Part shown: positions 57,582-64,000 of the stretch, one piece after another
Position numbering within the stretch: position 1 is the first letter of the stretch
Layout of the letters: every line of letters starts with the position of its first letter
Translations under genes and position numbers: made by a program
DNA from: Myrica gale
Taxonomy: Eukaryota; Streptophyta; Magnoliopsida; Fagales; Myricaceae
NCBI GenBank assembly: GCA_963930655.1
Contig: OZ005609.1
Span: 15,015,001 to 15,079,000 of the forward strand
Length of the DNA stretch: 64,000 bases
Direction: 5' to 3'
The notes under the pieces: generated by a model
The model's database searches: none
Seen by the model: the letters and a program-made list of their open reading frames with translations, nothing else
What the model was told of the DNA's origin: nothing

Positions 57582-57589
57582 ATAATAGG
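57582..57589. repeat. Right 8-bp TSD of the gene-capturing hAT-like element
   Basis: ATAATAGG, identical to 52407-52414. Confidence 0.9.
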
Positions 57590-57950
57590 ATTCAATAAAA
57601 TTTATAAAACGAGTATTTAAAATCTCAAAAATTCTTACACAAATACTAATATCTTTTACTAAATATTTTTTAAAAATTCACACAAACTCCAATACCTTTT
57701 CAAAAAAAATTATAACAAATATTCTATTTCCATACTTTTTCACCTAACTTCAATATTTATATATTAAACAATTACATCAAATTATCTATCTCTACATATT
57801 TTTAAAAAATCTAACAAAAATTAAATATTTTTAAAACTTTTTTCCAACTTTTTCACAACTTATAAAACTCTAATCTACATAAATATTCACAATTCTATTG
57901 AAATCCTAAAAATTTTATCATTTTTTACAAAATGAACATCCCTTAATTAT
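57590..57950 (-). mobile_element. AT-rich MITE copy A
   Basis: The reverse complement of this stretch aligns over its length with MITE copy B (59222-59600), sharing words such as AATAGAATTGTGAA, TTTGATGTAATTGTTTAAT and AAATTTTATTGAAT. Its right end is GAACATCCC. Its left end is missing at the point where the hAT-like element begins, so that element may have inserted into it. Confidence 0.7.
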
Positions 57951-58829
57951 ATTTTCTCGCTGCTATGGCGGCTCTCGTCGTCACAGCAAATCTCAACAGA
58001 ATTTCAACCCGATATCCATAGAAATGTATTTCCATTCATCCGCGTAATAATTTTTTATTTACATGTAACATGTAAATTAGCATTTAAAAAATTAAACTAA
58101 TAATTTTGTACGCCATTAAATTATTGAAATTCATCAATATATATCCTTTAAACTTTTAAAATTCATCAATATGTATCATTTGATAAGATCCAATAGTCAA
58201 GATTATGCCATGTAACTCCATTGTTTACCATCAACAATATGATCTAATTATTAAAAGGGACCAAAATAATGAATTATGATAGATTGAAACATAACGTGAC
58301 AAAATTAGTAGTTTATATTCTTAAAATGATATTTACACTAGTTTGAGGGCAAAAAATAAAGTTTTTTCATATTGATTAGTTCAATAGTCACGATTAAATT
58401 TTCGAGAATTATATATGAATCATTGGATGAACACGCGCATGATTTAGCTCATCCCAATGCCTAGATCGCGACATATGCCATGGTTTTCTGGTGTATTTAT
58501 TTCATGGTGACGGGTACGTATATGGTATTCATTCGTATACGTGATTTTCACGTGAAAAGACAAATTGAAAACAGCAAAATACAACTAGAACTGGGGAAGA
58601 TTTATCTTCCACTGAATGCCAGCCAACGTATGCAAGTATATAATTTCTGTAATAGCAACCCAGGGACGTGGACATACGAAGTTGCCTTTTCTTTGACGAT
58701 GTCAGTTGATCGTATTCTGTTTCGAATATTCCGATGTCCTCCTCTGCGTGATCCAGAACGAGCGGAATTGGTCCTGACTCGTGCCTTTCATCCACGATAT
58801 AATATGCTAAATGCCACATATTATTTATT
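57951..58829. other. Spacer, no gene recognised
   Basis: AT-rich to about 58430. An ORF at 58480-58917 (145 codons, plus) runs into the inverted end of the next element and has no recognised domain; the stretch 58470-58810 is less AT-rich and could be an unrecognised remnant. Confidence 0.4.
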
Positions 58830-59109
58830 TGAGAAAATGACAATAGGATCATTAGATTTATACCACACACACGATTTAGTCATTAAGTTTCATTTTTTTT
58901 TATATTATAGTAACTAAGTGCATACTCGTGTGACGATTAGATCTTTCCGTCCATATTCTGTCCATCCATTTAACTGAAACTCGTGTCACCCTATCATTTT
59001 TTCCAGTCAACACCAACTAATGTGAATCAGCAGCAAACTCACTCAAAACTCCCACAACGCAACGTTTCACTCAAGCTTTCCAGTTTAAACGACATAACGT
59101 TTTCGAAAT

Positions 59110-59896
59110 ATGGGCACCAAGTTAGGGTTCAACTGGGACACCAAGGAGTATGTCCTGATTCACCTGTTCGATAACAGCCTGAACCATAATTACGAAATCA
59201 TTGGTTGCGAGACCTTGGAGATGATCGTTTTGTAAAAAATTGTAAAATTTTTAGAATTTTGATAGAATTGTGAAAATTTATGTAGATTTGAGTTTTATAG
59301 GTTTTTGTGTAAAAATTGGTGAAAAGTTTTAAAGATATTTAATTTTTATTGGAGTTTGTAAAAAAGGTGTAAAGAGAGATGATTTGATGTAATTGTTTAA
59401 TAAAAAATATTAGAATTAGGTGAAAAAGTGGAGAGAGAATATATGTAATGATTTTTTAAAGGTATTGAAATTTGTGTGAAAAGTTATTGAAGATTGTGTA
59501 AAAAGTATTGGTATTTTTATATAAATTTTTAAGATTTTAGATGTTCATTTTGTAAATTTTATTGAATTCATTTTTATTTTACAATATTTTTACAAACGAA
59601 CATGCCCCTTGTGATTCTCGAATGGCGAGGCCAGGGCTTGTTCCTGGAAAGGGGTGGGGGTATATGTAGACAACAGGTTCTATTGGACGATCTTCGATGA
59701 GTACGACCATCCAAAGAACGAAGCCATTGTGTCGTTCGATTTGGAGAAGGAAGTGTTTCGCACGGTAGCGCCGCCACAAGGAGTGCTCGACCCGGACACG
59801 TTGTGCTTGGTCGACAATGAGACCAAGCCGTTTGTGGTAAATATCTGGGCGATGAAGGATTGTGAGAGACTAGTGGGTAAAAGATTACAATATTGA
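59110..59896 (+). pseudogene. F-box-associated (FBA) domain fragment captured by the Mutator-like element
   Basis: An ATG at 59110, whose surroundings form the inner edge of the left arm, opens LGFNWDTKEYVLIHLFDNS and NHNYEIIGCETLEM (to about 59225). A 370-bp MITE interrupts it. From about 59650 it continues VDNRFYWTIFDEYDHPKN, AIVSFDLEKEVFRTVAPP and LCLVDN through VNIWAMKDC to a stop at 59894-59896. The order 'YW..., IVSFDLE..F..., LCLVD..., IWAMKD' is that of the FBA domain of plant F-box proteins, the substrate-binding part of SCF ubiquitin ligases. The F-box itself is absent. Whether it is transcribed cannot be seen. Confidence 0.72.
59222..59600 (+). mobile_element. AT-rich MITE copy B, inside the F-box fragment
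   Basis: Left end CGTTTTGTAAAAAATTGTAAA and right end ATTTTACAATATTTTTACAA are inverted repeats, bounded by ATGATCG and CGAACATG. The core is the reverse-oriented relative of MITE copy A. It splits the FBA coding sequence. Confidence 0.75.
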
Positions 59897-60990
59897 TGTA
59901 GAAGGTTCTATCACATCTGTTATTCCCTTGGTTCTAGATTACTAGGACGGAGAGATTTTGATGGTCATGTAATGTGAACATTTTGGCATTCTGTAGATGG
60001 GATAGTGTATATTGGCTTATGTGATTTAGAAGTATATTGGAAAATGTGTCATGCTATATTCATTATCCTACATGTTTAGAATTGGCCGTAGAAATGGCAG
60101 CATGGTTTGCATTATATATTTTTGTATTTATCCATTTCATGAAGTGGATGGTAATTTTTGCATTCTGTTTTACTTAAAGAAATGGCTGCATTTGTGCATA
60201 AATGAACATTTTTGCATTCTGCATTTGGTGTCAAATATATGACTTTTGGTTTACACGTCACTTTTGGTTCATATATGTGATTTGGTTTCGATATGTGACA
60301 TGGTTTTAGGTATGGGTAGGTATCTGTAATTATAGACAACATGATTTGCATTATGTTTTACAGATAAGGAAAGTGTATCTTGAAAGCATTTTGGCATTCT
60401 GATTTGGCAGCATACAGGTTAGTAATGGCCATAGAAATGACAGCATTACGGTTTACTGTCATAAGAATGAAGTTTATAAATATACATAGAAATAGTCGAA
60501 TTCCAGTAATCTTCATCCAGCATTGAGAGACATTGCAAAGAAGGGGAGAGTAGCCTTTTTCAGACATTTGAACCTAATTTGATGTCATGATCCAAACAGG
60601 AGTCCTCTGTGTGGTAGACGGCGTCGTAGAGGCTAGGGCACGTTGAAAATGGGGAAGATGAATTTCGAAGGCTCGCGAACAAATGAATGATAACTTATTC
60701 AAACGGTGCCCATATTCGAAAATGTTGTGTCGTTTAAACTGGAGAGTTTGAGTGAAACGATGCGTTATGGGAGTTTTGAGTGAGTTGGCCGCTGATTTAC
60801 ATTAGTTGGCGCTGATTGGGCAAAACAATGAAGTGGCACAAGTTCCGTTAAATGGATTGACGGAATAAGGACGGAAGGACCTAATCGTCATGTGGGCATG
60901 AACTCAGTGACCATAATGTAAAAAAAAAATGAAACACGGTGACTAAATCGTCAGTGTGGTATAAACCTAGTGACTATATTGTCAATTTTC

Positions 60991-63536
60991 TTATTTATGG
61001 TCATTTAATGTATGTTTTTGCTCTTAGAGTCTTTATGTATAGCTTTAAGAGAAAATGACATTTTAGTCCTTGGGTTTTCACAACTTTTATTTCTTAGTTC
61101 TCGAATTTTATTTTTTCAGATTTTAATACTTTGATTTATATTTTTTGATGAAAAAACTCTTCCGTCAGGGATCCGTCTGTTTCCCTAAAAGAGGGGCCGC
61201 CACATTGAAAGCCACTTATTTTCCTTGTTTGACTAAGTGTTTTGTTTCTCCCTCCCCTCCCTCACATACCCCCGAATTGGTAAAAGTGACTGGAGTGGCT
61301 TCTCTAACCTCTTCCTCTTCCTCTTCGTTTCCGCGACGACATAGCTCTATACGTTAGTTTCCCATCTCTCATCCTCCTCTGCCTTGCTCCATTTGTTACT
61401 ATTCAATATACACCCCAAACCCCTCTCTTCATAATTCACCACAGCCTCCATACGGAAACAAAAACTAGACTCTGCCTCTCTACTCCCAATCCTTGCTTTC
61501 CCCTAGACGTCGCGTTCTTTTACCGCCGCTGAAATCAACTTCAATCAACGGAATCTTCATCCAGAAGGTTCTGAAAGTTTCCAGGGACTACCATGGAGAG
61601 AGGAAAAGGTCGAGCTATTCGAGAGGCTTCGGAGATGGATTGCCTTCGTCCAGTCGGTCCCAACTTTGCAGAACCACTTGGTTCAGATAGAGATCGAACC
61701 ACTCACAGAGGTTTCTGGAGAAGTATTATTCTGTTATCTGAAGAGGCTTTGCTGCACATCACAGTGCTGCTACGATGAAAGGGTCAACTAATGTGGAAGA
61801 TCCATGGATGAATAGTGCATCATCTCTAAGGTAAAATGGTCCTCTAGGGAAACTTTCTGGTAGCTCAACATCAGTTGAATCGTCTAATCTTTTCTTGAAA
61901 TACCCATTCTTTGAGGACAGAGGGTGCTGCAACAGAAAAAAAAGAAGACAACTTATAGGTAAGCTTACTCAGGACATTTTATGCTACTAAATTCAGTCCT
62001 TATTTTCACGTTTCAAGCATCTATAATCTTCTACAAAATTCTGCAGAATGTTGGGAACCCTGCGTTATGGGGGGCATAGTAAAAGTTGTAAAGAGATTAT
62101 CTTTACTTCCGAAAAGAAAAAGAAAAATGATCATCTAAGGAACGTAATTTTTTGTGGATCGTTGTGTCTGGGAAGTTTGGGCTGTGTTTGAGAGTAGCTT
62201 TAAAGTTTATTTTTTTATTTTGATTTCAAAACATGTTTGAGATTGATTTTTTATTGGAAGTCGTAAAAATAGAACTATAGGCTTGAAATTAGTTTGGAAA
62301 GTGTTTTGCATTACCTATTTATTTATTGGAGTTTGTGAAAAAACTAGTTTGGAAACCGTTTATGTGAAAAAATTAAAATGAAAACTGTTTTGGAGTACGT
62401 AATTATTCAGATAACTATATAATATAAATATATAGTTAATTTATTTTCCTTTTGCACCTATATATATATCATACATACATGTAAACACTTGCGCAACGTT
62501 TCAGCTATACTTCTTACCTGACTAATCACATGGTGGTGTCATAGCTCATAACGTAGTTATGTTTAGAATTTATTTAATAATATATTTGATAGATGCACAA
62601 TGTTCGTGATCGAAGCAATTACTTTTACTTATTCATTAATTACATGATCTACAATGTTTGTTTTGCATCAGTGTCCATATTTATTATTCTTCAGCAATGC
62701 GCCTATGCTTTTGATAAAACGATGCAAAAAAAAAGATGGAGTACTTAAATTAGGAACTCCACACATACATTATGCACTACAAATGTTTGACAAAAAGACT
62801 ATAAAAAACTACATAAAGAAAGTTGGACGACTTAAATTAGGAACTCCACTATTGTTACTAACAAACAAGTAATCAAGAATAACACAACATTTCGCAAATG
62901 TGTTTATTCTTTTTCAGCAATGCTCAAAGCCCCGCGCACACGACGATGGAATTTCCAGCGTCCTAGCCCAGTGCCTTGTTGCCCAATCCCGCGCGTGCGG
63001 GGTGCTAGAAATTCCAGCATCCTGTTGCAGCCCAGTGCATTGTCGCGATTCGACATTGCATGTTTTCCCCTCTTGCTCACGCAATTATGTAATTGCCTAG
63101 CCAATAATTATGTACTCCTAATTTATTTTATTTATTGTCGAAAATTCATTTTGCGTGGATGAAGATCTCATGCACTGTATTGTGATTACAAAGTTAAAAA
63201 CACAACACAACAAGCTGTAACTTCATTGATAAAACTCATGGGAGAGCCCTGTGAGCTAGCAGTTCCTACACGAGCAAAAGCTAGATCAATAAGAGAGTTT
63301 AACATAAAACACTAGAACATATATGGCGATGACCCGGTAAACATAATAGCATTTAACAGATATGATCAGGTACTTTGTGGCACAAGAGATTTTGCATTCA
63401 TCTTTCTTATCAGGCACCAAATGAAAAATATCCATAGAACCTCTCGCATAGAAAACACTACCACCCCAATACGGATACGCTTCGAGCTAAACCCCAAATA
63501 AATCTGTAAAAGCACAGTCACCTAAGAGCTCTTTCA
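60991..63536. other. Upstream region of naphthoate synthase; fragments but no complete gene
   Basis: 61040-61210 resembles one arm of a foldback/Mutator-like element (AAAATGACATTTTAGTCCTTG and CCGTCAGGGATCCGTC words) without a visible partner. 61250-61800 is a GC-richer, pyrimidine-rich leader-like segment with overlapping short ORFs (see separate entry). 62170-62400 is AT-rich and MITE-like (GCTGTGTTTGAGAGTAG...). 62650-63170 has short ORFs only, with an inverted GGAATTTCCAGC / GAAATTCCAGCATCC pair. No RNA gene seen. Confidence 0.45.
61560..61795 (+). pseudogene. Unidentified gene-like fragment
   Basis: One frame reads EKVELFERLRRWIAFVQSVP then TLQNHLVQIEIEPLTEVSGE and is compositionally like real protein, preceded by a TC-rich leader (61480-61560). 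Other frames overlap and none is longer than 65 codons. I do not recognise the family; it may be a truncated exon or retained 5' region of a lost gene. Confidence 0.3.
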
Positions 63537-63800
63537 ATGGCACAAATTGCAGAGAAGGACTTCGACACTGTGAGAAGAAAAGTGGCATTGGTAGCCAAAC
63601 ACCGCACTCCGGTTCATTTACCTCAAGATTGTGGCTCCATTGGGTTACATAACGCCTTGCTGGACAATAGTTATAATTGGATACACGGTGCAATTCCGAC
63701 TCACGAAGTCGTCTGGAATATTGCCTGCGATGAGACCGGTAAGGAGTTTCAGTTCATCGACATTCTCTACAAGAAAGCCGTCGGGGAAGGGATAGCAAAG
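63537..63800 (+). CDS. MENB: 1,4-dihydroxy-2-naphthoyl-CoA synthase (naphthoate synthase), first exon
   Basis: The exon runs from the ATG at 63537 to a donor at 63800/63801 (GCAAAG then GTGCGT). The 88 codons include GAIPTHEVVWNI, GKEFQFIDILYKKAVGEGIA and K, matching the N-terminal part of the plant crotonase-family enzyme (MENB, also NS/ECHID) that closes the second ring in phylloquinone (vitamin K1) synthesis and acts in peroxisomes. Residues near 15-23 (KVALVAKHR) sit where the plant enzyme has its PTS2 nonapeptide, but end in Arg instead of Leu/Ala. The catalytic crotonase core is encoded by later exons outside the window. Confidence 0.85.
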
Positions 63801-64000
63801 GTGCGTTCACATAACTTTCTTAAATGATTGGTCACGTGCAGTCACTGAACTTATACGCTGGGGCTTGACTTTTGGGTCAGGGTAGTGTTCCATTGGTTAC
63901 ATACTACTGTGACAAAAGATTATTGGAAACAGTGAGCTGTAGCATCTTTTGAAATTTTCTAGACTCCATAGGGCCGAGATCAAATTGTTTGGTCTTCGAA
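63801..64000 (+). other. Intron 1 (start) of naphthoate synthase
   Basis: Follows the GTGCGT donor; no further exon before the window ends. Confidence 0.6.

Larger units (their letters stand above)
58830..60990. mobile_element. Mutator-like element carrying an F-box gene fragment (Pack-MULE type)
   Basis: Two arms of about 290-300 bp (58831-59120 and 60695-60990) are inverted copies: left GACGATTAGATCTTTCCGTC and CAACACCAACTAATGTGAAT, right with the matching complements GACGGAAGGACCTAATCGTC and ATTTACATTAGTTGG. Outermost bases are GAAAATGACAATA at the left and TATTGTCAATTTTC at the right. TTATTTAT borders both sides (from 58821 and 60991), fitting a 9-bp Mutator TSD with slight decay. Inside are F-box-associated coding pieces and a later MITE. 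No MURA transposase is present. Confidence 0.82.

Noticed and set aside
58480..58917. 145-codon plus-strand ORF as a gene
   Set aside because: Its C-terminal part lies in the inverted end of the Mutator-like element and the N-terminal part resembles nothing I know.
1..64000. CRISPR arrays, bacterial operons, integrated DNA viruses such as caulimoviruses
   Set aside because: No spaced direct repeats of CRISPR type; coding genes are intron-split plant genes; no movement-protein or caulimovirus-type RT arrangement was seen.
1..64000. tRNA, rRNA or snoRNA genes
   Set aside because: No complete cloverleaf or rRNA segment was noticed; tRNA-like words are LTR primer binding sites or the tentative SINE.

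Overview
This window is eudicot plant nuclear DNA. Its genes are intron-rich and land-plant specific (a membrane-anchored cyclophilin, a haem-binding-domain membrane protein, and the start of a peroxisomal naphthoate synthase). The space between them is filled with Ty1/copia, L1-type LINE, hAT, CACTA and Mutator-like elements. The species cannot be fixed from the sequence; a woody eudicot with moderate TE load is plausible but is inference.

Layout. (1) 1-3.5 kb: a CYP21-4/CYP21-3-type cyclophilin on the minus strand whose 3' end lies outside the window. (2) 3.86-9.98 kb: full-length but decayed L1-type LINE, minus strand, flanked by an imperfect 12-bp target-site duplication (TSD). (3) 11.5-38.6 kb: one old Ty1/copia element (Copia A, plus strand) inflated to 27 kb by nested insertions. 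Copia B (minus, 12.33-19.29 kb) sits in its leader and itself carries two hAT-type insertions with perfect 8-bp TSDs. A non-coding long-LTR-like block (about 24.23-37.53 kb, probably a Gypsy solo LTR on the minus strand) splits its RNase H domain and is itself split by a Sirevirus-type copia (26.20-35.74 kb, 5-bp TSD, 1.3-kb LTRs) with gag, pol and an extra env-position ORF. (4) 39-40.4 kb: a foldback element and an RNase H remnant of a LINE. (5) 40.57-46.80 kb: a second full-length LINE with a perfect 18-bp TSD, inserted about 240 bp past the stop codon of the next gene. (6) 47.06-51.25 kb: an apparently intact 8-exon minus-strand gene encoding a secreted/membrane protein with an ethylbenzene-dehydrogenase-type haem-binding domain. 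(7) 52.4-57.6 kb: a hAT-like element with perfect 8-bp TSD that carries fragments of at least two unrelated host genes, Rubisco activase and the WD40 protein MSI4/FVE, plus a third exon-like piece; a CACTA element and a MITE are nested in it. (8) 58.8-61.0 kb: a Mutator-like element with about 300-bp inverted ends around an F-box-associated-domain fragment. (9) 63.54 kb to the end: first exon of 1,4-dihydroxy-2-naphthoyl-CoA synthase (plus strand).

Only three loci look like functional host genes: the cyclophilin, the haem-binding-domain gene and the naphthoate synthase. They are not obviously co-functional. All retroelement coding regions show stops or frame breaks, so nothing here looks autonomously active; I describe these breaks but do not reconstruct the proteins. 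The most notable content is the pair of gene-fragment-carrying DNA transposons close together at 52-61 kb, and the Sirevirus-type element whose downstream ORF is preceded by a promoter-like module resembling that of its own LTR.
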